NCBI GenBank assembly: GCA_020747015.1
Contig: JAGTJM010000005.1
Coordinates: 372,001 to 436,000 of the forward strand
DNA from: Pyrenochaeta sp. MPI-SDFR-AT-0127
Taxonomy: Eukaryota; Ascomycota; Dothideomycetes; Pleosporales; Cucurbitariaceae
DNA length: 64,000 nt
Direction of reading: 5' to 3'
The translations under genes were made by a program, and so were the position numbers. Position 1 is the stretch's first letter, and each line of letters starts with the position of its first letter. The notes beneath the pieces were generated by a model, which worked only from the letters and a program-made list of their open reading frames with translations, made no database searches and was not told the origin of the DNA. Shown in pieces: positions 10,817 through 23,143 of the stretch.

Positions 10817-12793
10817 GTTCAGCGCCGCTCAGATCAACCATTTCGGTCCCCAGCATCTCCATAATCACGCACCGTTGTCTTCCCTGAAGCTGTGAGTTGA
10901 GCTGTGCTGGCGCCTAGCATTAGTGCTAGGTCATCCCGATACCACCGCGACAGTTACTCTGTGACTGTTAGCCGCTCGCTATGCTCAACGGGACACCCGC
11001 AGCAAGAATACAAGATCATCCCTGGCACGCATCCATTGCGTCAATGCTGGCAGCTGCCATACCCCTAGGAGGATCCACATTACAGTAGGAATGGGAAGAA
11101 TAAACATCTGCTTATGTGGGTGCCCCAGCTTTACCATCGCCCCTGCAAGACCGTTTTTTGTAGGTGGTTTGCTGTAACTTGGTGTTCTTGGAGCAGCAAC
11201 CGGTGCATGGGAGGCCAAGACTATTATCAGGGTATGGGCGGTATCGAAGATGGACTGTCCATTTTGTCGTAAAGTATCCATACAAAACCTGGACCTACAG
11301 ACTTCCTGATGGTTAATGAACTCGGAGACTAGCACTCTGATTCTTGGTGAAAGAAAATCCTTTCAGCCCCAAAAGCTTCCGGTTCCGCGGGACAAAAGAA
11401 GGTTTGCAAGAACTCAAAAGATGCGGTCGATGGAACGCCCCCCCTAATATATGCCATCCCTTCTGTTGCACACTTGCCAAAGCGAGCTAAAGTCGTGAAT
11501 TCGAAGAAGCAAGATCGGCCACTGCGGTTCGGAGAAGAACATACACTGCCTTCCTCTGCGCTGAAGCGCAGTGTGTCACAAAAAAAGAACAATCGGAGCT
11601 TATCTCGTATGGGACGGATCGACAGGGCGGAGACGGAGAGCCAGAAGATGCGACATCGGGATTATATTGGGCCGCGTCGCCAAGGTCCAACCATCTGAGC
11701 ATCTATCGACGCGCGGTACAACGGTGCGAAACCCCCACAACATGCAGGTGGCTTGACGATGAATTTCCTCAATTGTCAATTTGCGCAAGATCTTCCCTTT
11801 TGATAGCTCTATGATCTCACCGTATTTCTCGCGAATCATCGACTTATCTAATGCAAGACTCCGATCCGACTTTGTCGCGACGCATTGCCTGGCTCGGTAG
11901 GCTCAGCCGCAACGGGCAATGACTGTCAAGCCCCAGTCAACGTTGTAGTAAGCACTGCGCGTAGAGATGCTGTTACGGTCAACATGCTGGCCAAGAGGTA
12001 TTCAAGCGTCGCAAAGAGCACTTTGTGTTGAACGGTGTTCACATTCTGCGCATCATACACGGTAAATATAAAACCACGAGCACATTGAAATTGCCCTTGC
12101 AATGCCTCGTTGTCAGGCCAGTGGCTTCAACGTACCCACCCATACTTTCGATACCTCATCTCGTAACTTTGTAGACGGAAGGACCAGTTTTACCGTTCAG
12201 TGCAAAGCCCATCGTCAGACGGCCGTAAGGAACCGGTGAAAACCCGCTCCGCCTTCAATCGGTGACTTGTCCCACCGCTGTCGTTCCTCTCAGCGCTGCT
12301 CCGCCCCTCCACCATGACGCACAATGTGCGCCCCAATCAGATTCCGTCCTGGGCGCCTTGGTTCATGTTCTGTGTCGGGCTAAGCCTTCTTAGGCAATTA
12401 CGCGAACAATGAGCTTACATTCGTGGTTGCGGGAATGCACAGTAGGCTACCGTGCTTGAGTAGGCGTCCCGCCTAGGCGGCGTCTGACATACGAGCTCAA
12501 TGTGCAGATTCGCATCTTCTGCCGCTTTTGGAAAGGTTATCTCATTTGTTGTCACGGCTCAACGCGCAGGTCGCTGGCTGTGCCTCGAGTGCGAAACACC
12601 ATGGCGTTCGAAGGGAATTCGAAGAATATAAGGCATCAAGAAATACCCCCATCAGCATCCATCCAACCTCAAAACCATACACTCTACTTCTTTCCAATTA
12701 CCCCTGGACTCACTTACCACCCATTGCTTGAGATTTTCCAAGCCCACTTCGACCACCTGTTTCCAGAAGTTCATTACCCCTTTCATCGAGAGA
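10817..12793. other. intergenic region without a supported gene
   Basis: About 2 kb. Several ORFs of 60-116 codons overlap on both strands without recognisable domains or consistent splice sites. The last ~300 bp are the likely promoter and leader of the RTA1-like gene. Confidence 0.55.
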
Positions 12794-13784
12794 ATGACCG
12801 TTCCACCTCCCGCTCCTGAGTTCTGTTTGGAGGTTGGCCCTCTCTGCCCGGTTGAAGGCACAGTGTATGGTTACTATCCCAATCTCGGCGCCAATGCCTT
12901 CTTCGCAGCCTTTTTTGGAATCTGCCTCCTTATCCAAATTGGCTTCGGTATCAGATACAAGACATGGACATACATGGTACGCCATCATCACTCACACCTA
13001 TCCAAACATTGGATCTGACATTTCGTAGATTGCTCTGGGTTTCGGTTGCCTAGGCGAGATGATCGGCTACATTGGCCGCATCTTACTGTACAACAACCCG
13101 TTCGACAACCTGGGTTTTCAGATCCAGATCTGCTGTCTTATCATCTCGCCCGCGTTCGTCGCCGCTGGTGTCTACCTCAGTCTTAAGCACATCGTTATCT
13201 CGTTCGGCCAGGAGTGGTCGCGCCTTCGCCCTTCTTGGTACACATACATGTTTATCGCCGGCGACATCCTCTCGCTCGTGCTGCAGGGCGCTGGTGGTGG
13301 CATTGCCGCCACTGCGGATGATGGCTCCAGTCTTTTGGATGTGGGCACTAATATGATGATTGCCGGTGTCGTCTTTCAGGTTGTCGTTCTTGCCATCTTC
13401 GCGTACTTCCTCACGGAGTACACACTGCGCACCTACCGTCGCCGCAATCAGCTATCGAACGAGTCCATCGCGCTCCTGCACAAGACGTCGTTTCGCTGCT
13501 TCATGTCCGCTGTCGTGATTGCCTACCTTGGCATCTTCATCCGATGCGTCTACCGTATTCCCGAGCTGACTGGTGGCTGGGGGGGCGAACTTATGCGCAA
13601 CGAGACGGAGTTCATCATATTGGAGGGTGTCATGATCGTCATCAGCGTTTTTGTTCTCACCATCTTCCATCCTGGCATCTGCTTCCCGGCCCTCGGCAAC
13701 ACCACCGGCAAGAGAAGCAGAGCTTCGAGGGCAAAGAGCGTGGAGGAGAGCTCCGATGTGGAGATGATGTCGAGTCGTGCGTGA
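12794..13784 (+). CDS. RTA1-like seven-helix membrane protein
   Basis: Exon 1 is 12794-12976, the intron 12977-13028 (GTACGC..TAG), and exon 2 13029-13784; both exons are phase 0 and together encode 312 residues. The protein starts with a Pro/Cys-rich extracellular-type segment (PEFCLEVGPLC). Seven hydrophobic helices follow, including MIGYIGRILLYNNPF, the LIISPAFVAAGVYLSL segment and FIAGDILSLVLQGAGGG, which are hallmarks of the RTA1/RTM1/RSB1 family. Members are linked to resistance to aminocholesterol or molasses toxins and to sphingoid-base export in yeast. The tail is basic and Ser-rich (KRSRASRAKSVEESSD) and cytosolic by prediction. The substrate cannot be told from sequence. The next recognisable gene lies more than 2 kb downstream. 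Confidence 0.9.
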
Positions 13785-15410
13785 AGACTTGTTCATCCTT
13801 TGTCGTCCCATGACAACAACTGTTAGTTCGACCGCAACACATTTTTGTAATCTTAGTTTCGTAACTCTCTGATTTGGATATACTTGGCCATACTCAGCGT
13901 ACACGCGGCCATACCCGGCACGGCGCTTCGGAGTACTTTAGAACAACCTCAACGGGCATTACTCCCTAGATTTAGAAATTGATACCCATAACCTTTGAAC
14001 ACCTTGATTCTGTTTATGCATCATCTGATACCTTCGCAGACTGAACCAAGTTTGTCCATAGTCCCAATTTACAGAGTTTTTGGCGTCGAACTCCCAACCG
14101 GAGCCGAACGCGAGGCCAAGTTCTGTCAGCGGCACGTGTCGGTGTATGTGGTCATTGCACAACTCCGGAAGCGTTTTGTACTACCCAAATGATGACATTG
14201 AACAGCTGCAATTGTGCAATGCGCAGCCGGCCGCTTATCGGACGAAAACATTGGAGTGTGAACGGCGAAATCGAGGGGGACAGCTTTTCCGAGTCGCGAG
14301 TCGGACCTCCCCGAAAAGCCGACCATTCTGGCCTACAAAGTGACAAATTTTCGCTCTCAGTGACGATATCACCGAAGGGCTGTGATCCAATATACGTAGC
14401 CCCGGGAAGGGGCGTGGCTCGCTCAAGTTGATCCTTTGTGTCACGATGAAGCGCAGAAATGGACTTAGTCGTGCATTGTGTGTGCTGTTGCCATCGAATC
14501 GTCGTCCAGCTAGTAAATGTCAGTATGTGCACGTGCAACAAGGGGCTTGTCAATGTAGTCTGAACGTCGTTGGACTCGATTCCAAGGTTCACGCTTCTTA
14601 TGAAGTGCAATACTTTGATATCCCGAGGCAGCCCTTCCAAACTTTGACTACACGGTTACAAGCCTAATGTGTGTAGGAGAGTGCGAAGTACACCCTTGCC
14701 ATTGTGGGAGGTGATGCATGTAAACATGAATCCAAGCCTACTGTGGCCTATTGTGTAATAGCGCAATAAGCTACCGCAGTGGTTGATAAGGGAGCCCTCG
14801 CCGGAAGACCAGGGATAGCGTGTTCCTAAGAACATGGAAGGTGGGCCGAGAACGTGATGTGGGCGCCGTCCAAGGTTCGCCGTATGGAAGATCACAGGTG
14901 AGGATTGTTTTCGGCGAAAAAGAAAGTGTTACGGCAAATTGACCGCAGTAGGAGCAATTTCAATAGGCGGAACATACATCATCCTTCGTGTGGAGCCTGG
15001 GCGAGCTGTTCTTCGTCGATGTCTGAGTTTTTCGCCAACAGAATTTGCCATTGTTATACAACCTGAGATCAAGCAATTCTCTCTAGTACTGTGGTCCTGT
15101 ACCAAATCTCTTTATCTGTCATTGGAAAATCCAGCAAAGACGATTGTCTCGTGTTGCATGTGCTGCCTTGCCGTGAGCTAGCTGCCGCAAAGGGTAACCT
15201 CGAATGGGATGCTTCAATCACCGCATTCCCTTGTTCTACTTCTCACTAGCTCTTCTCTATCGTCAAATACCTTCTATTACTGTGATCTCTTCTCTTCGCC
15301 CGATCCGACGATCCAATGCGTGTTTCGGAGTAGCTTCGTCACCCTTTGATTCGCTACGAGAGTCATAATATCCTTATTGATTATTCCCTAGCAGCAAGAG
15401 ATATTCAAGT
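13785..15410. other. intergenic region without a supported gene
   Basis: About 1.6 kb. ORFs here overlap one another on both strands and lack any recognisable family signature. No tRNA-like B box was seen. Confidence 0.5.
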
Positions 15411-15997
15411 ATGGCAAGTGGTCCAAGAGTCGATGGTCGCAAGCCTGTAGCTGTCTGTCCTACTTTCGATAATGCTTCTCCTACGGTCCGCGGAAGTGAC
15501 TCAGTACCCAGTTACAACTATGAGCAAAAAAAGGGGTTTGGACGATTTCCAGGAAAGGAAGAAAATTCTTGATCGCGAGGTGTTGTGATGGGTGTGAGCG
15601 GGATCTCACAAAAGTCACGACCGAACAGAGACCAACTTGCTCCTTGGGGGCTTTTGAGCTTCCTCAACGTCCAAAATCTGGTGAAGAGCCTCCCGACATT
15701 CCTGGCTTTATATATACAAGTCGTTTCCACGATCTCCGTATAATTTCTAGAATGTACGCGTTTTACCGCTACACAAGCTGCGATTGGCTAGGCCAATCTT
15801 TCCGGACGCTGTGTCTTTCGGGCTTTCTTACCGAGCGTGATTCGGGAAAATTTGACCAAGATCACGAATACCAACACTTAGCTCGTAGCATCCTACAGAC
15901 AGGCATTTCGCAGGAAATTATGCACAAGGAGTATGGAGCCCAAAGATCTCTAACGTTTCGAGAGAGAAGGGACCTTTGGGGCCTGCAGCTCGCTTGA
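15411..15997 (+). CDS. possible two-exon protein of unknown function
   Basis: An ATG at 15411 opens MASGPRVDGRKPVAVCPTFD. A candidate intron of 44 bp (GTTTGG..GAG, about 15536-15579) would join it to a long frame that reads CCDGCERDLTKVTTEQRPT and ends HKEYGAQRSLTFRERRDLW before the stop at 15997. Splicing keeps frame, and the second part looks coding, with a paired CC..C motif. The acceptor GAG is weak, the 5' part has no known family, and the gene stops only ~110 bp before the start of the zinc-cluster regulator. Alternatives are a leader ORF of that regulator or a chance ORF. Confidence 0.35.
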
Positions 15998-16105
15998 AGC
16001 ATATGAAGAATATCCACCTTAACACGCCAGAAATTCGTCGTGCCCCTCGGAATCGTATTGCCACTTTGCGAGTAGCGACCTTTGTCCAGTTGAACGAATA
16101 GAACC

Positions 16106-18149
16106 ATGGACCCTCCCGAGCGATGGCAAACCATCGCACCAGCATCAGATGAGCCAGGACAGCATCGATACGCACCAGACTCGAAGAGGAGACGGCAAGC
16201 GATTCCTGTCGCATGCGTCCAGTGTCGAGGTGGGAAGGCCAAGGTTAGCCGTTTGCCCTTCTGACAGCCTCACAGATGTCACCGCTAAACATCGTGTAGT
16301 GCGATGGCGCGAGACCACGGTGCACACGATGCCAGAGCAACGACCTCGCTTGCCAGTATGATGTCCCTGAAGGTGTTTCTAGAGCGGAGCGAATGAAGTT
16401 GCTCAAGAAAGATACGCTCTCAAGAAGGGTCGAAGGGCTAGAACGCATTATCAACTTCCTCCGATCGCGGCCTGATGATGAGGCCACGAACGTCCTTGCA
16501 AAGTTGAGACTCGGCGATCGAGTTGAAGATGTGGCAAATTCTCTTCCCGCGACTGCATCCTCTGGAGCGCTGTTTAAAACTCCTAGGTATGCACTATTCG
16601 ATCTACTTCATCCTCTGGTTCCGGCCAAATGGTAACCCAAGGTCCAGCTTACTGGCCCAGGAGTCCACAGACACCTCTACAAGTGGCGCTAGCTACGATT
16701 CTATGAGCGGCCATAACGAGAGTGATGTATCCTTGAGTTATCGACATGGGTCCACTGCGTCCATGACTTCGGCTTCAGAACAGCGCGCCGTCTCCCACAT
16801 GTCCTCTGGCAAAGGAAAGCAGCAAGCCACTTCTGGGAGTGGAGAAGAAGAAGGCGCATTTCTACACATCTTATTCGATCGACAAGATTACCTCCTACAA
16901 ACGAGCGAGAGTGACAACGATGAGGACGATGACAGAGAAACTGACGGAAATGTTGACCCAAGACTTCTTGGTCGAGTTGCAAGCTTTGATATTGGGACAG
17001 CGTCACCTGGATCCCCCATGGATTTCTCTGGGAGCGGAGTTTCCTCTCCACAAAAAGACGAGAGTGGTCGGTCAATCCATGCGACACACCTCCGCAGCCG
17101 TCAACCTATTGTCAACACTATCAGATTACACCCCAACCTCAACCTTCGCAACCTCTTTGGTAATATGCCATTCTCTAGTAGCATTCGAGCTAATCACTTT
17201 CCCCCAAGCGTCCAAGATGCGCAGGCCAACAACCTTTCACTTCCAACATGGTCTATGATGACCATCAACACAAAACCAGATCCTGGATCACTCAAGTATG
17301 CGTTCCCAGGCATACTAAACGAGGCTACCAATATGATACAGAACGGTACACCAGTGGAACTTGTCATAGAAGCGCACCCTAACATTGCGGCACTCTTCAA
17401 CAAAGACGAATTCGAAAGGTCAGGTATTCTGTCTCGGTGGGCTGCCAGTATGGTACACAGCACACAACTAAAGGGTTCGTCAAGCTCCATCAGCATGTCT
17501 CAAAAGCATATGAGATACTCATTCTACTTGATGGAGCGTAAATTAACTATTACAGGTAACGATTACACCTGCTTCGCATCAATGTATGTTTTCTGGTACC
17601 TGATGAGATGGATGATCTCTCCTTCACCCGAGACCTACGAATCGATACCAGAATGGCTTCGCCCCACGTACGTAAGATTCCTACAATCCATCCCAGTTCG
17701 CTCACTCCTCACCTACGCCTTTTAGACCCAATCAACTCTTCATGCCTCACATCAGTATGCTCGATTTTATTCCCTGGCCTGCTTTTCGCGAGCTTGCCGT
17801 CCAGCTACCAGCCATGCAACGAAATATGGTGTGGCTCATGGATATGAGCATCAATATAAGATGCGATTGGTGGTCTAAGACCGAAGATGCACTTCTGCGA
17901 GACGCGCAAACGGGATTTGTAGATCTGAGTCCTGTGGCAAAGGTTAGTATATGATTCAATCCTGTGTGTGCAGAGCTGGAGGGCAGGTTGAAGACCAATT
18001 ACACAACTGCTGCAATTACTGGGTTTCCTAAAGGCTAATGCCACCAGGAAACCATGCGAGACTTGTCGAACTGGTCTGTAGGCCCTTCTTTCAGGGGATA
18101 CGTGCGCAACGCGGATTCGTATGTTCGGATCAGGACGGAGGAACTTTGA
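16106..18149 (+). CDS. Zn2Cys6 transcription factor with DUF3425 domain
   Basis: Five exons give 589 residues: 16106-16243, 16300-16586, 16642-17667, 17726-17942 and 18048-18149, with introns of 55-58 bp and one of 105 bp. The first intron splits the zinc cluster after CVQCRGGKAK, and exon 2 continues CDGARPRCTRCQSNDLAC, giving a complete C-x2-C-x6-C-x6-C-x2-C-x6-C DNA-binding motif preceded by a basic KRRR. A coiled-coil-like helix follows (LSRRVEGLERIINFL). The middle is Ser/Asp-rich and disordered. The C-terminal part carries the DUF3425 pattern: RYSFYLMERKLT, EWLRPTPNQLFMPH and MLDFIPWPAFRELAVQLP. It should be a nuclear regulator. It is convergent with the cellobiose dehydrogenase gene; co-location suggests, but does not show, a regulatory link. 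Confidence 0.92.
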
Positions 18150-18976
18150 TTGATTGCTTTTATCGACTGCGGACAGTGGGGAAATAACGAAGATATGACG
18201 ACATGGGGTGGGAGCAATGAATTCAGCACAAGATTAGATCGCCCTCATCTTTCAACAGGAGGCAAAGAATCCAGGCCGGAGTATCTTCACGGGAGGGAAT
18301 TGGATCTTAACACGGCGGTTGACTGAATTTGGGACAGTTTGAAGATATTGTTTCTTATTGGCGGCTCTAGTAACGACAAATGTGCCAAATGGAGGCACTC
18401 TTCTCACAGCATGATACCCCCCATATCATATGTAGGGCGCAATACATCAAGATCGGTTTTATCACTCGCAATCGCTCTTTCTCAAATGCCGTTCTGCAGC
18501 GTGTCCTTGTACAGTTCCAATAATCTGGTATACTTTCTGCTTCGGCTGTTTATCCTAGCTAAGTGCGATCCTCTAGCATCGACACCCAGGTGTGGCGCAC
18601 CGGCAATGTTCACCGACTGAATGATTGGCATTGACTGCAACGGATTGAATTACCGGGGCATGGCAGCCAATCAATTGGGTTCAGCAGAGCCCCACTTACT
18701 TTGTTCAATGGAGCACGTCAGGAGCTCGAAGCTCCGGCCCATCGGTGACTTGGCGATATGGACCATTCCCAACGATCACGATCGTCCATGTGATTGTGAT
18801 GCTGATAACCGTAGTGGGGCGAGGAGTCATCCAATATGTGGATAGGTAAAAACCATGTATCTGAATATAGAACAGGGGCTCGGAAGCCAGCTAGAATTGA
18901 ACACATACTTTTATATATATACAAGAATGGACGCATTATACGCTCCCACATTGACCCTCAAATCTCTCCACACTCT
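18150..18976. other. shared 3' intergenic region
   Basis: About 830 bp between two convergent genes. No supported gene. A TATATATATA stretch at about 18912-18921 is near the CDH 3' end and may belong to its 3' untranslated region. Confidence 0.5.
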
Positions 18977-21917
18977 TCAGAAGTTATAACTATCCAGATA
19001 ACTGGCCCTGGCTAACTTCTCTCGTGCCCACACAGCTTCTTCAGAGTTCGACTCGTCGGGCGCTACTGGTACCCGTTCCATGTTTTTCACACTTCGACGA
19101 GTGATTTTCTTGACTGTGCGTCGCGTGACAGGGCCCGGTTGCTCGCGGCGGGAGTTGGTGGATTGAATGCACTGCGAATACCAGTCATTTTGCTTGATGC
19201 ATGTCCATCCAGAAGTGCATTGCGTGGTACCAGTCCAATTTTGGCCACCGCATTGGGCGAATGGTTGAGCTGCGTCGGCACTGGGCTCAGGCGTGGACGG
19301 CAGAGAGGGAATTGGTGCGCTGGCAGGAGACGACTCAATGGGAGAAGCGGGTGTGGATTCGACCGGCGTGGCTGACTCAAGTGGAGATTGAGATGAAGCA
19401 GGGGAATCTGACTCAGTCGGGACAGCCGTAGGGCCACTTGGTGAGCCAGTCCCGATAGCCGAAGGGGTGGGGACCAAGGGCAAGCCAGTGCCACTGGGCA
19501 CAACGACACCACTTGTGGCTTCAGGAATGACCGAAACAGGCTGGCTCGCAGAGCCACCACTGGAGCTCCCACCAGCTGCAAGAATGCGGGCAATAGCTGC
19601 CTCAGCTGCGACCATGACGATAGCCTGGGTGTTGCCGGTGGGGAGATCAGGATGTATCGACGCATCCACCACAAAAAGGTTGTCTGTTCCGTAGACCTTT
19701 GTGTCCGTGTCGACCACAACGCCTGACTCGCCCTTTGTACCCATCTTTGCAGTACCAACGTAGTGGCTTCCGGTCTTGTACTCCTTGATTAGGTCTGCCC
19801 CTGTCACGTTTGTGACGCCAGTAGGGGCAATCAGGGAAAGGGTTGAATTTCCTCCCTGAGTCATCTTGATCAAACGATCCATCATGATAGTCACAGCCTC
19901 GGTGTCGACATCAGATGTCATATGTGGGTTCGTAATGAACGACGTAGCACCGGCAGCAGTGATACCCAGGCTGCCGATAGATTGCGAGCCATGGGTGATA
20001 TATACCTTCATCTGGATGGTGTTGTCGGCAGGAGCATTGCACGTTCCCTGAAAGAAAACCTCCGTGCCATCGGTTGTGTTGACAGAAGACCACCAGTTAA
20101 GGCGTTGGCCAGACTGAGCTAGTATACCGGAACCTTTAGCGAAGAGGTCGATGGTCGTTTGATTGGGTGCGGTGAAAGAGGCAGCAGGCTCGGCGTGTAA
20201 GGGTGTGCTTGTGTTGAATTTGACAGTGAAGATAGGGTGGTCCTTGATCTCAGCGCCGACCGGAAGGTCAATCCAATCAGCCTCATCTGGTAGCGTGACG
20301 CCGCTGCTTCCAGATGCGACAGTCTGAAGTTGCTCCGCGGGGCCAATGCCAGAGTTGAACAAAATACGAGGAGTAGACATGGCACCAGCAGCGAGGATGA
20401 CGCTGCCTCCTGCGTTCACGTTGTAGATGACGCGCTGACCTTCCTCAGTCTCTACCTCGACACCAGAGATGGCTGAACCCTCACGAACAGCCCGTACAAC
20501 GTTCGTGTTCATCATCAGCTTGAAGTTTGACAGATCCTGGGCTAGAGGAAGATAGGTCCGGACAACACCAGAGCGAAGACCATTAGCCACGCTCCAAGGA
20601 GGACGACCGAAAACATCGACCTTTGCGTTAGGGGACTCAATGAAGTCGGTGTCTGCCCATCCTTGGCCAGCGAAGAATTGCGAAAGGACATTGTAGGCCT
20701 CGTCGTCGTAGCGATTGCTATCCTCTGAGCCATAAGTCTGGCCAGGGTTTCGCTCCCAAACACGGTCCGCGGCAGTAGAGACGTCAGCCCACTTCCAACC
20801 TTGAGGCCACTTGTCGTCGAAGTCCCGTTCCTGAGGCTTGACATACATCATAGCGTTGACCGAAGTTCCACCACCGAGTAAGCAGCCCGCTTGATCGGCT
20901 GTGTCTGTGCAGAAGGCAGGGCTTCCAACGGCGCTCAGGTAGTAACCGTATCCAGGAACATCATACATTGATACGGTGTCATTCCATGCCATGGTATCAG
21001 TGTTACCGGTAAACGCATATGAAGGACCACCACGTTCGATCAGCAGAACGGAAGCTCCGCTCTCTGCCACTCTCGCAGCGGCCACAATACCAGCGGCGCC
21101 GCCTCCAGCAACAATGTAATCGTAGGTGGCGTTCGCGATAATAGCAGTAGTGTTTCCACCAGTGACTGGGGTCGTCGAGTTCCCACCATTGCCTGGCGCC
21201 GTCGTGTTGCCAGAGCCCGAGCCTGAGCCCGAGCCACTCTCAACAGCAAGAGCAGCCCAAGTCGCATAGTCGGCGCTCTTGGCATTGTCCATGGGGCTAC
21301 CAAAGGAACCAAAACCGGCTGAATGGTAGGTCAAGGCACTGGAAGCAGTAGCCGAGTCGGTTAGGGGATCATCTGAAAATGCCCATCCCAGAATGTTGGT
21401 GCTGGGGGAATCGTAGATGACAAGTCCATTGGAAACATCATCGCTGATACAGTTGGAACAAAGGAAGGTATACGAGAAGGCTGTGTCATTCACGAAGGTG
21501 CCATCAGGAATAGGTGACATAGAAAAGTCGCCGGTTTTGACAGCCGGGTTTGTATAGCCACTGAAGGTATGTCAGTTCTTGTATTTATCATGGAGAATGA
21601 GTGAGAACTTACGTTGCCTCCCTGAAAGAAGATACGATTTCACCATCGTTAGGCCATGCAACAACCAGTAGATTTCCAGTCATGGACTGACCCATGCTGA
21701 AGCCTGCCCAGCCACCACCATTGGTAATGGGGGCTTGAATCTGGGCGATGAAGTCTGTGGTGGGATTTTCGGGTAATGCGATACCGAACCTGAAGCCTGA
21801 GGTTGATTGGTATCCATTGAACGTGATGCCAGTGTTCTCATCCCTGTAAGGCGAAGAAGTCTGAGCTGCTGCTTGGAGCACACACAGTGCGGAGGCAAGG
21901 ATGATGGAACGAGACAT
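18977..21917 (-). CDS. cellobiose dehydrogenase (AA8 cytochrome + AA3_1 flavin domain + CBM1)
   Basis: Two exons, 21917-21613 and 21560-18977, joined by a 52-bp GTAAGT..CAG intron, give 962 residues. A signal peptide (about 1-18) is followed by the b-type cytochrome domain, with a candidate heme Met in FSMGQSMTGN (Met79) and His181 in TYHSAGFGSFG. After a Gly/Ser/Thr linker comes the GMC flavin domain: GGGAAG (about 254-259), LLGGGTSVN, and the catalytic His and Asn in GSHYVGTAKMG and LPTGNTQA. A Pro/Ser-rich linker leads to a complete CBM1 (FAQCGGQNWTG to WYSQC, about 868-901). The enzyme oxidises cellobiose extracellularly and passes electrons to lytic polysaccharide monooxygenases. A CBM1 makes it a class IIA ascomycete CDH. 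Oddly, 61 residues follow the CBM1, starting with a basic RRTVKKITRRSVK segment. Confidence 0.96.
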
Positions 21918-23143
21918 TTTAAAAGGATGAATGGCTTTTATAGAGAATGAATGTGTGTGGCACTGCCAGCAAATGAGTGAAAAAGCCGTCAAGGCTGGAA
22001 AGAATGGCAAGCAACGTTCAAAGAACGAGCAAAAATGAATGGAAGAATGCAAAGAAGCAAGCTGTTGATGTCGCAAAAGCTATCCCAACAGCGCGGTGCT
22101 CCGTTATGTATCGTAGACATTGCGGGCCCAGCAGTCCTCAATCTTCCATATCCCGGCATTAATCCTTCCATCGACTCAGCGACTACCAAAGAAGCTCACG
22201 ATGCTGGTCTCGACCCGACGTTGACCCGGTACCTGGACAAGGCTGCGCTGTCTGGTTCCGGAAACATGGTTCTCTGAGAGCGCCACACATGTCAAATTCG
22301 TTCAATGGCGCCTGCACCACTGCGGGAAGTAAATTACGAGCCGCGTAAGCGAAGAAAGCCCGACATGGATGGAAGAAACGCTCGTGCAGTGAGGATAAAT
22401 ATCGGCATTTTGATTCGTCGAGAGCAGCGTTTCATGTTTGCTCCGCTTGAATCTGACGCCGGGGTGGATTCTAGCGGTTTCGAAACAGGCAGAAAATTGC
22501 CATCCTTCAGATTGCGTGTGGGCCTCTAAGTAACGAACTACCATTGTATAATTGATGGGAAAGTAATTCATGCCGTCACTTAACGCTCTCGACTTGACTT
22601 CGTCTGAGTAGATAGATTATGCCAACACTGCGGGTCAAAATTAACTCTGGGCAATAACAATGCAAAAACCACACTGAAAGGAACAACATAACTGGAATGG
22701 AAGAATAGAGATAATGTGTCTAGGGTTCTAGAAAAAAGTATTCAAGGTAAGAGATTGGGACCAGCCAAGAAACGATGATGGAATGAGGTTGGAGAGAGCG
22801 TGGCCTGATGGTGATATTCCCACGACACTGGAGACGGACTGAGTCCATACCAAAGATATCAAATCGGGTCGCGAAGCATGTAATGCGGTCATGGGGAAGT
22901 TGATCAGTAAACGCAGAACGATTTGAAAGCGAGGGAACGAGTCGAAAGTCAGCGACAGCCCTTGCGGGAAAGGTGGGGTAACCGAACCTCGGTTCATCGA
23001 GCTTACCCTGAGCTTTCGGTGGACCATAGCCTTTATCACAGCATACTTGAACACTGTTTAGTATTTGAAGCTGTACTAGATTGAAAGTTCTCGAAACCAC
23101 CACGAGCTCTTGAAGCATTATCGACCGAGATCAAGAATTCAAT
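21918..23143. other. divergent promoter region of CDH and thiolase genes
   Basis: About 1.2 kb. A TATAAAA on the minus strand at about 21935-21943 is too close to the CDH ATG to be its usual core promoter unless the leader is very short. No gene supported. Confidence 0.5.
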
